Positions 25,777-35,458 of a DNA stretch of 64,000 nucleotides are shown piece by piece. Location of the stretch: contig NZ_CP150145.1 of NCBI RefSeq assembly GCF_037963835.1, forward strand, positions 6,758,001-6,822,000. The letters run 5' to 3'. Each line of letters starts with the position of its first letter. The stretch's first letter is position 1. The notes beneath the pieces were generated by a model, which was given only the letters and a program-made list of their open reading frames with translations, had not been told where the DNA came from and searched no databases. The DNA comes from Paenibacillus sp. FSL H8-0332. GTDB taxonomy: Bacteria; Bacillota; Bacilli; Paenibacillales; Paenibacillaceae. A program made the translations under genes and the position numbers.

Positions 25777-28700
25777 CTAATGCCCGAACAGCTCAAGCAG
25801 CTTCCCGGCGTCCAGCGCCGCCGTGGAAGGCAGCACCAGGTCGGCCGCGCCAAGCTGCTCGGCCGCCCCGATGCCCACAGCCTTCATGCCCGCCGCCCGG
25901 ATCGCGGCCACGCCTGCGGCTGCATCCTCCACGCCGATGCAGTTGCCCGGCGTGACCCCAAGCAGCTCTGCCGCCTGCAGAAAAATCTCCGGATCGGGCT
26001 TGCCCTTCCGGAGCTCTGCCGCGTCGGCAATCGCCTGGAACCAATGGGCTGCGCCGAGGCGCTCCAGAATCTGCGGCGCATTCAGGCTGGCCGAGGCCAG
26101 CCCCACGGAGATTCCCCGCTCCCGCAGGGAATCCAGCAGCTCAGGAATCCCCGGCAACAGGTCCGCCGGGGTGATCCGGCCGATCATCTGCCGGTAGTGA
26201 TCGTTCTTCTTCCCCGCCAGCCGGAGCTTCTCGGCCTCGGGCAGCCGCGCTAGCTCGCTGCCCTCCAGCACGATCTCCAGCGATTCCATCCGGCTGACGC
26301 CCTTCAGCCGTTCATTCTTTTCCCGGCTGAAGGGAAGGCCCAGCTCATCCGCGAGCGCCTGCCAGGCCAGATAATGGAATTCAGCGGAATCGGTGATCAC
26401 GCCGTCCAGATCGAAGATGACGGCCTCCAGCCGCTGCGCCAGCGAAATCCGCACCGGCTCCTGCGGAAGCAGCCGCAGCGGCTGCTTCTTATTCCTGATC
26501 TCAAGCGCCGTCCCCTCCAGCAGCGTGTACACTGCCGCCTCCCGTTCAACGAAGATATCCAGCAGCTGACCGCCCACTGTAACCTTGAAGCGGTAGCTCT
26601 CCCACTGCTCCGGCAGGACCGGAGCGAAGCTCAGCTCTCCCTGAGCCAGCCGCATGCCGCCGAAGCCGTTCACAATCGACATCCAGGACCCGGCCATCGC
26701 CGCCATATGCAGCCCGTCCTTGGCATTGTGGTTGATATCGTCCAGATCCATCCGTACCGTGCGGCTGAAATAACTGTATGCCCCGGCCAGATCGCCGATC
26801 TCCGCAGACATAATACTGTGGATGCAAGGAGACAGCGAGGAGTCATGCGTCGTTAATGGCTCATAATAATGATAGTTGCGGAGCTTATCCGCCAGGCTGA
26901 ACTTGTCCCCGAGCAGGAACAGAGCCATGACCAGATCGGCCTGCTTCAGCACCTGATGCCGGTAGATGACCAGCGGGTGATAATGGAGCAGCAGCGGATA
27001 CTGATCCGCAGGCGTGTGCTCGAAATCCCATTTTTGCTTACTCAGAAAGGTGTCATCCTGGGCATAAATGCCGAGCGGTTCGTCAAATGGAATAAACATC
27101 GCTGCGGCGGCAGCTCTCCAGCCCTCCACCTCTTCGGGAGTTAACCCGATCGCCTGCCGCAGCCGTTCGTAATCCGCAGGATACTCCCGCTGAAGCAGCA
27201 GAGCCGTCTCATAGGCATAGCTGAGCTGGTCCTGCACCATGAGATTAGTATAAGCATTGTTGTTCACAATCGCGGTATATTCATCCGGTCCTGTTACTGC
27301 ATCTATACAAAAGGCGCCTCCGCGCGCGGGGTTATAGTGGCCCAGATCGGCCCAGAACCTTGAGGTCTCGAACAGCATCTCTGCCCCCCGGTTAACCAGA
27401 AATTCCATATCGCCTGTGGCCTGGACATATTGCTTCAGGCCGTAGGCAATATCGGCATTGATATGCGCCTGGGCAGTGCCTGCGGGGAAGTAGGCGGAGT
27501 TCTCCTCGCCGTCAATGGTCCGCCACGGGTACAGCGCCCCCTTCTGCGACATGACCGCCGCCCGCTCCCTGGCCTTGCCGAGTGTTGCATAACGGAATTC
27601 CAGCAGCGCCCGGGCGATCTCCGGCTGCGTGAAGGTGAAGAACGGCAGCATGTACATCTCCGTGTCCCAGAAATAGTGCCCCTCATAGCCTTCCCCGGTT
27701 AAGCCCTTCGCTCCGATATTCGTTGCTCCGTCCCGGCCCACGGATTGCAGCAGCTGATAAGCATTGAAGCGGATGCCCTGCTGGAGTGCAGGATCACCGC
27801 TAATCTCCACATCCGCATGGGCCCAGAAGCTGTCCAGATACGCCTGCTGCTCCCCGGCCAGACCGGCGAAGCCCAGCTCATTGGCCAGCGCCAAGACTTC
27901 AGCACTCCGGCCGGGCAGCTCCTCCTCCCCGTAATCTTTGGAGGTATGATACGTTATATATTTGGTAAGTGTCACCGTCTCTCCGCTGCGGACAGCAGCG
28001 GCGTAACAGACGGAGATGCGCTGCCCGATTAATTGGTGGCTCATCTCGCGCCCGGACTTCGCCTGCAGTGCATGGCTGACAGCGGTCAGCAGCGCAAATC
28101 GCGTGTGGCGGGTGCGCTGCATCATCCACAGCTTCCGGGCGGCAGCGTCATATCCGGTATCCTCCAGCAGCAGGCGGGACTCGCCGCCGCCCGCCCCCAG
28201 CCTCGGGTCACCGGTAACCTCAGGCCGGGCAATCTCGCTGTCCACCGCTGAATCGAACTTCAGCGTGCCGGAGAAATTCAGCGCCGTCACCGCATAGTCG
28301 ATAGCAGCCAGGTGCTTATGCGTCAAGGCAACCATCCGGCGGATCACCAGCAGCACCCGGTGCCCGGCGGGAGATTCCCACTCCAGCTCCCGGTGCAGCA
28401 TACCGCTCCGCATATCCAGCCGGCGCTTATACCGGTGCAGCTTCCCCTGATCCAGCCGGAACTCATGGCCTTCGATGCTGAGCCGGATGAGACGGGCATC
28501 GCTCACATTCAGCATGGCCTGGTTGCGGGAGGGGTACCCGAAGGCCCCCTCAGGATAGACAACCGGCTCAGAATCAAAGAAGCCGTTCAGATAATTTCCG
28601 GCTACCGAAGTCCCCGCCTTGCCGTGATAGCCTTCCTCGAAATTGCCGCGCATGCCGATATAGCCGTTGCCGAGTGCAAAGACACTCTCGCTCCGCTGAT

Positions 28701-28788
28701 TGTATTCATCCTCGTAGTGTTCCTCTTCAATACTCCACTCCCTGTAAGGATATAATGCCGGTGGAGCTTCATGGGACTTCATCTTCAT
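25777..28788 (-). CDS. GH65 alpha-glucoside phosphorylase fused to beta-phosphoglucomutase
   Basis: A 1003-residue fusion. Residues 1-780 are a glycoside hydrolase family 65 phosphorylase: GYEGHYFWDTEMY (368-380) and the catalytic acid E503 in VTGPDEYTA with the following NNNAYTN. Residues 785-1003 are a HAD-family beta-phosphoglucomutase with nucleophile and acid D793 and D795 in FDLDGVITD, SASLNAP, KGKPDPEIF and GVEDAAAG. The first part would split an alpha-linked disaccharide such as maltose, trehalose, kojibiose or nigerose with phosphate to beta-glucose-1-phosphate; the second makes glucose-6-phosphate. Maltose phosphorylase seems nearest, but specificity is not proven. The ATG at 28788 follows AGGAGGAG. 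Usually these are two separate proteins. Confidence 0.92.
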   Translation of the reverse strand: MKMKSHEAPPALYPYREWSIEEEHYEDEYNQRSESVFALGNGYIGMRGNFEEGYHGKAGTSVAGNYLNGFFDSEPVVYPEGAFGYPSRNQAMLNVSDARLIRLSIEGHEFRLDQGKLHRYKRRLDMRSGMLHRELEWESPAGHRVLLVIRRMVALTHKHLAAIDYAVTALNFSGTLKFDSAVDSEIARPEVTGDPRLGAGGGESRLLLEDTGYDAAARKLWMMQRTRHTRFALLTAVSHALQAKSGREMSHQLIGQRISVCYAAAVRSGETVTLTKYITYHTSKDYGEEELPGRSAEVLALANELGFAGLAGEQQAYLDSFWAHADVEISGDPALQQGIRFNAYQLLQSVGRDGATNIGAKGLTGEGYEGHYFWDTEMYMLPFFTFTQPEIARALLEFRYATLGKARERAAVMSQKGALYPWRTIDGEENSAYFPAGTAQAHINADIAYGLKQYVQATGDMEFLVNRGAEMLFETSRFWADLGHYNPARGGAFCIDAVTGPDEYTAIVNNNAYTNLMVQDQLSYAYETALLLQREYPADYERLRQAIGLTPEEVEGWRAAAAAMFIPFDEPLGIYAQDDTFLSKQKWDFEHTPADQYPLLLHYHPLVIYRHQVLKQADLVMALFLLGDKFSLADKLRNYHYYEPLTTHDSSLSPCIHSIMSAEIGDLAGAYSYFSRTVRMDLDDINHNAKDGLHMAAMAGSWMSIVNGFGGMRLAQGELSFAPVLPEQWESYRFKVTVGGQLLDIFVEREAAVYTLLEGTALEIRNKKQPLRLLPQEPVRISLAQRLEAVIFDLDGVITDSAEFHYLAWQALADELGLPFSREKNERLKGVSRMESLEIVLEGSELARLPEAEKLRLAGKKNDHYRQMIGRITPADLLPGIPELLDSLRERGISVGLASASLNAPQILERLGAAHWFQAIADAAELRKGKPDPEIFLQAAELLGVTPGNCIGVEDAAAGVAAIRAAGMKAVGIGAAEQLGAADLVLPSTAALDAGKLLELFGH

Positions 28789-28835
28789 CGCTACTTTCTC
28801 CTCCTGATTGCAGACTTCTCCGGCCTGCCGGCAGA

Positions 28836-29927
28836 TCAGCCTTTGACTGAGCCGCCCATCAGACCCCGGACGAAATACTTTTGCAGCAGGAAGAAGATCG
28901 CCAGCGGCATCAGCATCGAGATAAAGGCTGCCGAGGTCAGCAGATGCCAGTCATTGCCACGTGAGCCGACCAGATCGGCGATCTTCATCGACATGACCTG
29001 CACCGACGGCTGGTTCCCGATGAAGATCAGCGACACCAGATAATCATTCCATACCCAGAGGAACTGGAAGATCCCGATGGAAGCGAGCGCGGGCACGGAT
29101 AGCGGCAGAATCAGTCTGCTGAAAATAGTAAAGTGGCTGGCGCCGTCAATAAAAGCCGATTCAAACAGATCCTTCGGCAGCTGGCTGATGAAGTTGTACA
29201 TAAAGTACGTAACCAGCGGCAGCCCGAAGGCCGTATGTGCCAGCCAGATTCCAAGATAACTGCCGTTCAGTCCAAGCGCCGTGTAATCCTTGAGTACCGG
29301 GATTAGCGCAACCTGAATCGGAATGACCAGCATCGCAATAATGATGACGAACAGCGTCTTCCGTCCCGGAAACCGTAGCCAGGAGAAGGCATATGCGGCA
29401 AAAGAGGCGATCAGCACCGGAATCACCGTCGCCGGAACAGCAATCGTCAGTGTATTCCAGAACGCCTGCGATAATCCGCTCCCCTTCTGTACCGTTTCAC
29501 TGCCGTCTGCTTCCTTGAGTGTGTACTCCTTGCCGGACAGCACATTCTTGTAGTTGTCGAGCGTGAGGTCAGGCACCGCCTGCCAGCCCTGTTCCTGCAT
29601 ATTCACCGTGCGTGCCCTGCGGTTCTCCCACATCAGGCGGCTGCCGTCCGCCTTCACGCCTGCCTTCAGCTGTTCATCCGTATAGGTCTTGCCATTCACC
29701 TCAATCGGCTCCCGCAGATCAACTTCCTTGGGGAGCTGCACCGTCTGGCCCGCTTTCCATTCCTGATGGGGGAACACCTTCCACCAGCCCGTCTGCAAAA
29801 TATCCGCTGCGGGTCGGAAGGAGGAGGCGAAGAGTCCGAACGTCGGCAGAATCCAGAGGAAGCAGATGACGCCCAGAATCAGATTGACGGCCGTTTTGCT
29901 GCCCTTTTTTTTCTTGGTGCCCACCAT
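28836..29927 (-). CDS. Sugar ABC transporter permease (MalG type)
   Basis: A 363-residue permease with six hydrophobic segments. The conserved coupling loop is in LFESAFIDGASHFTIFSRLILPLSVPA, written here as found around residue 265. An extra-cytoplasmic insert of about 110 residues (50-155) between the first two membrane segments is longer than in MalG-type permeases of many bacteria. Its start codon overlaps the MalF-type stop by one base. It imports the disaccharide used by the downstream phosphorylase, by context. Confidence 0.92.
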   Translation of the reverse strand: MVGTKKKKGSKTAVNLILGVICFLWILPTFGLFASSFRPAADILQTGWWKVFPHQEWKAGQTVQLPKEVDLREPIEVNGKTYTDEQLKAGVKADGSRLMWENRRARTVNMQEQGWQAVPDLTLDNYKNVLSGKEYTLKEADGSETVQKGSGLSQAFWNTLTIAVPATVIPVLIASFAAYAFSWLRFPGRKTLFVIIIAMLVIPIQVALIPVLKDYTALGLNGSYLGIWLAHTAFGLPLVTYFMYNFISQLPKDLFESAFIDGASHFTIFSRLILPLSVPALASIGIFQFLWVWNDYLVSLIFIGNQPSVQVMSMKIADLVGSRGNDWHLLTSAAFISMLMPLAIFFLLQKYFVRGLMGGSVKG

Positions 29928-31042
29928 TAGAATCCCCCCTGCTTGCGGAATTGCCGCAGATTAATAAGGATAACAGGCAATACCGCGATCAGGAGCACGA
30001 TAGCCAGCGTAGAGCCGTAGCCGAAGTTTCGGTACATGAAGAACTGCCGGTAGAACTGCGTCGCTACAACTTCTGTATCGTATTGACCTCCTGTCATCAC
30101 CATGACAACGTCAAATATTTTCAGCGTAAAGACAATAATCGTGGTGGTCACCGTCAGAATCGTCGTGGAGATGTAAGGAATCATGATGCCAAAAAAGATC
30201 TTCACCTCACTAGCGCCATCCACCCGTGCAGCCTCCAGAATATCCTCGGGCACTCCTTTGATGGCCGCTGAGAAAATAACCATCGCAAACCCCGTCTGCA
30301 TCCAGATCAGAATGATAATAAGGAAGAAGTTGTTCCACGGCTGCAGCATACTCGTCCAGGCCTGCGGTTCACCACCGAAATAGGTCACAATCGCATTCAG
30401 CAATCCAATCTGCTCATCGCCCGGCTGATAATAATAGACGAACTTCCAGATGACCCCGGCGGCAACAAAGGAAATAGCCATCGGCATGAAAATAATAGAT
30501 TTAGCGATCCGCTCATAGCTGCTCCGGTCGGCAAGAATGGCAATCAGCAGCCCGAAGCAGACACAGGCCAGCGTGCCCACGAACACCCAGAGCAGGTTAT
30601 TGCGCAGGGCAGTGCCCATCAGACGGTCGCTGAAGATGGCGGCATAATTGCTGAGTCCGACGAACTTCTCGGAGGACGCGTTGAAAAAGCTTAAGTACAG
30701 CGTCCGCAGGGCAGGCAGAATCAGCAGCCAACCGAGAATAAGGACCGCCGGTCCGACAAAAACATAAGGCAGCACCTTGCTGCGGACATGGTCCGGGTAC
30801 TGCTCCACTGCCCAGGTCAAGGTGTAATAGATCAGATATACGCCCAGCACGCCCCACAACACGGCAAGCACCGCAGTAAGCAACGGATGAAGCGTTGAAT
30901 CGCGGAAAAACAGGAAAATCAGCCCGTTGACCACGATATTCGCAAGCAAAACGCCCAGTGATAGCAGGACTGCCCTGCCGCTGATTCTCTGCCTGGCCCG
31001 TGCCCCGGCGGCACCCGGCTCCGGCCTTATTTGTACATCCAT
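29927..31042 (-). CDS. Sugar ABC transporter permease (MalF type)
   Basis: A 371-residue permease with two extra N-terminal membrane segments, then the core with the coupling motif EDILEAARVDGASEVKIFFGI. The ATG at 31042 follows AGGGGGAACCGAT; the open frame up to 31105 is not needed. No ATP-binding gene is in the operon, so a shared ATPase such as an MsmX-type protein elsewhere would be required, by analogy to Bacillus. Confidence 0.92.
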   Translation of the reverse strand: MDVQIRPEPGAAGARARQRISGRAVLLSLGVLLANIVVNGLIFLFFRDSTLHPLLTAVLAVLWGVLGVYLIYYTLTWAVEQYPDHVRSKVLPYVFVGPAVLILGWLLILPALRTLYLSFFNASSEKFVGLSNYAAIFSDRLMGTALRNNLLWVFVGTLACVCFGLLIAILADRSSYERIAKSIIFMPMAISFVAAGVIWKFVYYYQPGDEQIGLLNAIVTYFGGEPQAWTSMLQPWNNFFLIIILIWMQTGFAMVIFSAAIKGVPEDILEAARVDGASEVKIFFGIMIPYISTTILTVTTTIIVFTLKIFDVVMVMTGGQYDTEVVATQFYRQFFMYRNFGYGSTLAIVLLIAVLPVILINLRQFRKQGGF

Positions 31043-31179
31043 ATCGGTTCCCCCTATGGGCTCTGTTAGAGCAGAGCCCTCTTCATAAGCACCCGTTAAC
31101 ACCAACCGAAGGGCAGGCTTGACTGCTCAAGACCGCCCCCTTCAACCTCTTGGCGCCTAAGTCCCGTGCTTCCTGGTCC

Positions 31180-32613
31180 TTAGTTCTTCCAGCCTGACTG
31201 AATCTGCTCCAGGGCCTGATCCAGCGTAGCAGTTCCGCTCACATAGTCAGTCATGCCTTTCCAGAAGGTACCTGCACCCACCTTGCCCGGCATCAGGTCC
31301 GAGCCATCGAAGCGCAGAGTCGAGGCATCCTGTACCAGCTTCGCCATCCGGCGGTCGGATTCGGACTGGTACCAGTCCAGGGAAGCATCATTCATCGGGG
31401 CAATGACACCGCCGGATTGCACCCAGCTTTTGATCGATTCGCCAGTAGTGAAGAATTCCATTACAGCGCGTACCTCCGGGCGGTCATTGAACATGGAGTA
31501 GATATCGCCTGCCACCAGGACCGGCTTGCCATACTGCTCATCAATCGGCGGGAGATAGAACCAGTCATAGTCTGTATCCACCTTGGCCGTTTCCGGGAAG
31601 AAGCTGGTAATGAAGTTCCCCATCAGGTTGAACCAGGCCTTCGGCGGATTGTCGAACATCGGCTTCGGGGCATCACCGAACGCAGTAGTGACAATCGATT
31701 TAGCACCGCCGTAGACATAATCCTTGTTCAGCCAGATCTTGGACATCACTTCCACAGCGTTCTTCACTTCCGGCGAAGTGAACGGCAGCTCACCGCTTAC
31801 CCACTTGTCGTAATTCTCAGGCGTCGTGGTCCGCAGCATGATGTTCTCGACCCAGTCTGTTGCCGCCCACCCGGTTGCCGCGCCGCTCTCGATACCAATC
31901 GCCCAGGCTGGATCACCGTCTTTGGCGATTTGCTCCGTCAGAGCCATCATTTCATCCCAAGTCTGGGGAACCGTATAGCCCGCTTCGTCAAATTGCTTCT
32001 TCGGATACCAGACCAGGCTCTTCACGTTACTGCGGTTCCAGATCCCGGCCATAATCTTGCCATCCTTGCCGTCCATGGTGGACATATCCAGCCAGCTCTT
32101 ATTGTAATTAGCCGTCAGCTTAGCCTGATCCAGCACCCCGGTCAGATCGATGACCTTGCCGGTCTTGGCAATGGAGGCCAGAAGCCCCGGCTGCGGGAAG
32201 TCCGCGATATCCGGCGCATTGCCGCCATCGACCCGGATATTAATCGTAGCTTCGAACTCCTTGGAGCCTTCGTATTGAATATCAATGCCGGTTTTCTCTT
32301 CAAAATCCTTAATGCTGCTCTCAAACTTCACCTGGTCCGCATCGACAAACGGGCCGAACATCGTGACCTTCGTGCCCTTATATTCACCCTTCATCGCCAA
32401 GTCCAACGGACTTCCGGCCGTTGCTGGGTCTGGAGCATTCGTCGATGTTCCGTTGTTATCTGCCGAAGGTGCCGGTGTTGCCGCTTCTGTTGCTGCCGGA
32501 GCTTCCGTCGGCGCAGCAGCGTTATTATTCCCGCCGCATCCGCTGAGCATCATGGTGAAGGATAGACACAGCACCATCGCGAGTGACAGTTTACGTGCTG
32601 GAGCTTTCTTCAT
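31180..32613 (-). CDS. Sugar ABC transporter substrate-binding lipoprotein
   Basis: A 477-residue family 1 extracellular binding protein. The lipobox is LSGCGG, followed by an Ala/Pro/Thr-rich linker that tethers the domain to the membrane. DFEEKTGIDIQYEGS and DIADFPQPG are typical of maltose/alpha-glucoside-binding relatives. The ATG at 32613 gives a good signal peptide; ATG at 32625 is closer to the AAAGGGG ribosome binding site and cannot be excluded. It is the first transporter gene after the LacI-type operator. Confidence 0.92.
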   Translation of the reverse strand: MKKAPARKLSLAMVLCLSFTMMLSGCGGNNNAAAPTEAPAATEAATPAPSADNNGTSTNAPDPATAGSPLDLAMKGEYKGTKVTMFGPFVDADQVKFESSIKDFEEKTGIDIQYEGSKEFEATINIRVDGGNAPDIADFPQPGLLASIAKTGKVIDLTGVLDQAKLTANYNKSWLDMSTMDGKDGKIMAGIWNRSNVKSLVWYPKKQFDEAGYTVPQTWDEMMALTEQIAKDGDPAWAIGIESGAATGWAATDWVENIMLRTTTPENYDKWVSGELPFTSPEVKNAVEVMSKIWLNKDYVYGGAKSIVTTAFGDAPKPMFDNPPKAWFNLMGNFITSFFPETAKVDTDYDWFYLPPIDEQYGKPVLVAGDIYSMFNDRPEVRAVMEFFTTGESIKSWVQSGGVIAPMNDASLDWYQSESDRRMAKLVQDASTLRFDGSDLMPGKVGAGTFWKGMTDYVSGTATLDQALEQIQSGWKN

Positions 32614-32816
32614 TGTTTCATACATCCCCTTTAATTGTTTTTAGAGACTGCATCAAGCCAGCTTCATTACCGGAACCCTTCCGGCAGCGCAGCAACTCAC
32701 CTCCTCAACCTAATTCACAGACAACAGGCACCTTCAACACCGTTAATTCACCCGCGCACTTTCCCGTATCCCCCTTAATGTATGCGCTTCCAACAGTCTG
32801 TTAGTACCTTCTGCTG

Positions 32817-32830
32817 TGGGAACGTTTCCT
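32817..32830 (-). promoter_or_regulatory. Candidate CcpA catabolite-response element
   Basis: On the minus strand AGGAAACGTTCCCA fits TGNAANCGNWNNCW except for the first base. It lies between the LacI-type operator and the binding-protein gene, where glucose repression would act. Confidence 0.45.
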
Positions 32831-32887
32831 GAAACAGTTCCTTAAACGGTTTCGGAAACGATTCACTCACCTTCCTCTAACTCGGCA

Positions 32888-32907
32888 TTCTGAAAAGCTT
32901 TTCAGAA
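32888..32907. promoter_or_regulatory. LacI-type operator of the transport/phosphorylase genes
   Basis: TTCTGAAAAGCTTTTCAGAA is a perfect 20-base palindrome. Its core GAAAAGCTTTTC recurs at 34052-34063 upstream of the LacI-family gene itself, and nowhere else that I noticed in the window. Confidence 0.8.
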
Positions 32908-32969
32908 CAGTGTAAAGAAACCGTGCTGCCCTATCAGGCAGCCGTGCTTCAGCCCGCCGGATCTACATC

Positions 32970-33974
32970 TCATTTCTCACGCGAGGATTCTCTTACGATT
33001 AGCTTATGCTCCATCTTCTCTTTCATGACAGCCACCTTGCCTGTGGTCAACAATTCATGCAGCTTCTCCGCCGCCCGGTATCCCAGCTGATAGATGGGCT
33101 GTGCGATTGTTGTCAGCTTCGGAATGAACATCCCCGACATCCGCAGATTATCGAAGCCAATGACCGACACCTGACCCGGAACCAGAATATTACGGTCCTT
33201 CAAGTAAGAGATCGTTCCCATGGCGAACTCATCTGCTACACAGAATACAGCAGTTAGTTCCGGATATTCAGTAAACAGCTCATGCGTTGCTTGATAGGCG
33301 TGCTCAAAGCGGTGGTTCGCGTACTTGATTTTCCCGATATTATGCTCCAGCCCCGATTCGCTCAAGGCTCTCACGAACCCTGCCATCCGCGGTGGCCCGG
33401 ACACTGAATTATCATGATTGAAGCCGATCATCCCAATCTCTTGGTGCCCCAGCTCAATCAGGAATTTCACAGCATCATACGCCGCCTTCTCATCATCCAC
33501 CTCCACCGACGCTACTTCGTACTCATCGGAATGGGAGGAGACCAGCACGAATGGAATTCGGCAGCCTACCAGCTTCTCATAATACTCAGGGTGCAGAATA
33601 TCACTGGCGAACACAACACCATCCACCTGCTTCTCATGAAAAGTATCCATATAGGACAGTGTCCGCTCCTTGTCACGGTCTGTATTGCAGATCATCAGAC
33701 TGTAACCGAGCTTAATGCAGGCATCCTGCATTCCCCGGATCACCCCTGCGAAATACAGGTTCTCAATATCGGGAATGAGTAGCCCGAGGGTGAATGACTT
33801 CCTGTAAATTAGACCCCGTGCAAATGCATTAGGCTGATACTTGAGCGCTTCTATCGCTTCGATGACCCGGCTGCGCTTGCTCTCCACGACCGTATCCGGT
33901 GCATTCATTACACGGGACACAGTGCTGATGGATACTCCGGCCATCTTGGCGACATCTCTGATTGTTGGCTTCAT
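32970..33974 (-). CDS. LacI-family transcriptional regulator
   Basis: A 334-residue repressor with N-terminal helix-turn-helix TIRDVAKMAGVSISTVSRVMN and hinge, and a periplasmic-binding-type sugar domain (LGLLIPDIENLYFAGVIRGM, VIGFDNLRMSGMFIPKLTTI). It is upstream of, and in the same direction as, the alpha-glucoside transport genes. The same palindrome lies before both units, so it likely represses the operon and itself, released by the disaccharide or a product. Confidence 0.93.
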   Translation of the reverse strand: MKPTIRDVAKMAGVSISTVSRVMNAPDTVVESKRSRVIEAIEALKYQPNAFARGLIYRKSFTLGLLIPDIENLYFAGVIRGMQDACIKLGYSLMICNTDRDKERTLSYMDTFHEKQVDGVVFASDILHPEYYEKLVGCRIPFVLVSSHSDEYEVASVEVDDEKAAYDAVKFLIELGHQEIGMIGFNHDNSVSGPPRMAGFVRALSESGLEHNIGKIKYANHRFEHAYQATHELFTEYPELTAVFCVADEFAMGTISYLKDRNILVPGQVSVIGFDNLRMSGMFIPKLTTIAQPIYQLGYRAAEKLHELLTTGKVAVMKEKMEHKLIVRESSREK

Positions 33975-34051
33975 ATGTCTGACTTCCTTTGTGATCTTTT
34001 GGCTCGAAACGTATGCCCTCCTTATCAGGATTGGCCTAGCCGCTTAAGTTA

Positions 34052-34063
34052 GAAAAGCTTTTC
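34052..34063. promoter_or_regulatory. LacI-type operator upstream of the regulator gene
   Basis: GAAAAGCTTTTC, identical to the core of the palindrome at 32888-32907, lies 78 bases before the LacI-family start codon. It suggests autoregulation. Confidence 0.7.
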
Positions 34064-34354
34064 AAAGCGATTATAGCAAGGCTCCCTTAAATTGGCAAGC
34101 AAATTGTTATGCGCTTACATTTTTACCTGTGGAGCCCTGGCTGTACGGTTGTTACAGTTCAAAGTCAGTTCAACTCACTCCAAATTCACTCCACAAGTTA
34201 ATGTACTTTTCCCCCTGTAAGTCCCCTCCCTTCCATGACGCTTACTTAAAGTGTGTAAATTATATTATTTCATGTTATAATTGTCGGGTATATTGATTTA
34301 TGGCTGCAAATACTGTTACTGATGCTGTAGGCATCTACTATAGGAGGGATTCAT
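34064..34354. other. Intergenic region before the luciferase-like gene
   Basis: No gene. A perfect -10 hexamer TATAAT on the plus strand at 34276-34281 lies 74 bases before the GTG at 34355; the -35 at the proper distance is poor. This is the likely promoter of the downstream gene. Confidence 0.4.
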
Positions 34355-35365
34355 GTGAAGCAATTGCACGACATACCATTCTCCGTACTGGATTTAGCCC
34401 CTATCCGGGAGGGCGGAACGGCGGCGGATTCTTTTCATAACACCCTTGATTTGGCCCGTCATGCTGAGAAATGGGGGTATAACCGTTACTGGCTGGCAGA
34501 GCATCATAATATGACCGGCATTGCCAGCTCCGCTACCTCCGTTGTTATCGGACATGTGGCAGCCGGAACTAACACCATCCGCGTAGGTTCAGGCGGCATC
34601 ATGCTCTCCAACCATGCCCCGCTGATGATTGCCGAGCAATTCGGCACACTGGAGTCCCTGTATCCGGGACGGATTGATCTGGGTCTGGGCAGAGCCCCCG
34701 GCTCGGATCAGGCAGCCGCCAGAGCACTGCGCCGCGGCCTGGGCAGCGATGGCAGTGAATTCCCCGAGCAGCTAAGTGAGCTGCGGGCTTATTTCGACCC
34801 TGAAGGATCAGCCTCCCGGCCGGCCGGTGTCCGCGCTGTACCCGGTGAAGGACTGAACATCCCGATCTGGCTGCTTGGCTCCAGCGGCTTCAGCGCCCAG
34901 CTTGCGGGCCAGCTGGGTCTGCCTTTTGCTTTTGCCAGCCACTTTGCACCGGATTATCTGCTGCCGGCCCTGCATCTGTACCGCACCAGCTTCAAGCCTT
35001 CGGCTGTACTCGACAAGCCTTATGTTATGGTGGGCTTGGGAATTACGGCAGCGGATACGGTAGAAGAAGCGCGCAGACTTGCCACTTCCCAGCAGCAGCA
35101 ATTCCTGAACATTATCCGTGGCCGCACCGGCAAGCTCCAGCCGCCTGTAGACAGTCTAGACGGAATCTGGACCTCCCAGGAGAAGGCGCTGCTTATGAGC
35201 AAACAGCAATACTCCATTGCGGGCGACCAGGCCCTGATCGAAGAACGGCTGCTGCAGATTCTCGAAGAGACAGGTGCAGATGAGTGGATTATCGCTTCAC
35301 AGATCTATGATCACCCTGCGCGCCTGCATTCTTATGAGCTTGTGGCCGACCTGTTGAAGAAGTAA
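34355..35365 (+). CDS. Luciferase-like (LLM) flavin-dependent oxidoreductase
   Basis: A 336-residue TIM-barrel monooxygenase of the bacterial-luciferase family, MsnO8/YwcH-like group. Marker segments are PFSVLDLAPIREGG, RYWLAEHHNM, VGSGGIMLSNHAPL and DLGLGRAPGSDQ. Such enzymes use reduced flavin; the substrate is unknown. The GTG at 35355+0 region is not used; the start is GTG at 34355 behind GGAGGGATTC. It stands alone with its own terminator. Confidence 0.9.
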   Translation: MKQLHDIPFSVLDLAPIREGGTAADSFHNTLDLARHAEKWGYNRYWLAEHHNMTGIASSATSVVIGHVAAGTNTIRVGSGGIMLSNHAPLMIAEQFGTLESLYPGRIDLGLGRAPGSDQAAARALRRGLGSDGSEFPEQLSELRAYFDPEGSASRPAGVRAVPGEGLNIPIWLLGSSGFSAQLAGQLGLPFAFASHFAPDYLLPALHLYRTSFKPSAVLDKPYVMVGLGITAADTVEEARRLATSQQQQFLNIIRGRTGKLQPPVDSLDGIWTSQEKALLMSKQQYSIAGDQALIEERLLQILEETGADEWIIASQIYDHPARLHSYELVADLLKK

Positions 35366-35401
35366 TAAGGCCATTAATCTGATTATAGGCCAGTCTATAT
35401 A

Positions 35402-35458
35402 TTTAGCCCATTTAACTACCTGTGGAGAACTCCATGGGGTAGCTAAATGGGCTATTTT
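35402..35458 (+). terminator. Intrinsic terminator after the luciferase-like gene
   Basis: TAGCCCATTTA-ACTACC (35404-35420) pairs with GGTAGC-TAAATGGGCTA (35438-35454), followed by TTTTAG. Confidence 0.85.

Larger units (their letters stand above)
32614..32969 (-). promoter_or_regulatory. Control region of the alpha-glucoside operon
   Basis: This 356-base gap holds the 20-base LacI-type palindrome at 32888-32907 and a catabolite-response-like site at 32817-32830. I could not find convincing sigma-A hexamers. No gene is present. Confidence 0.6.
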
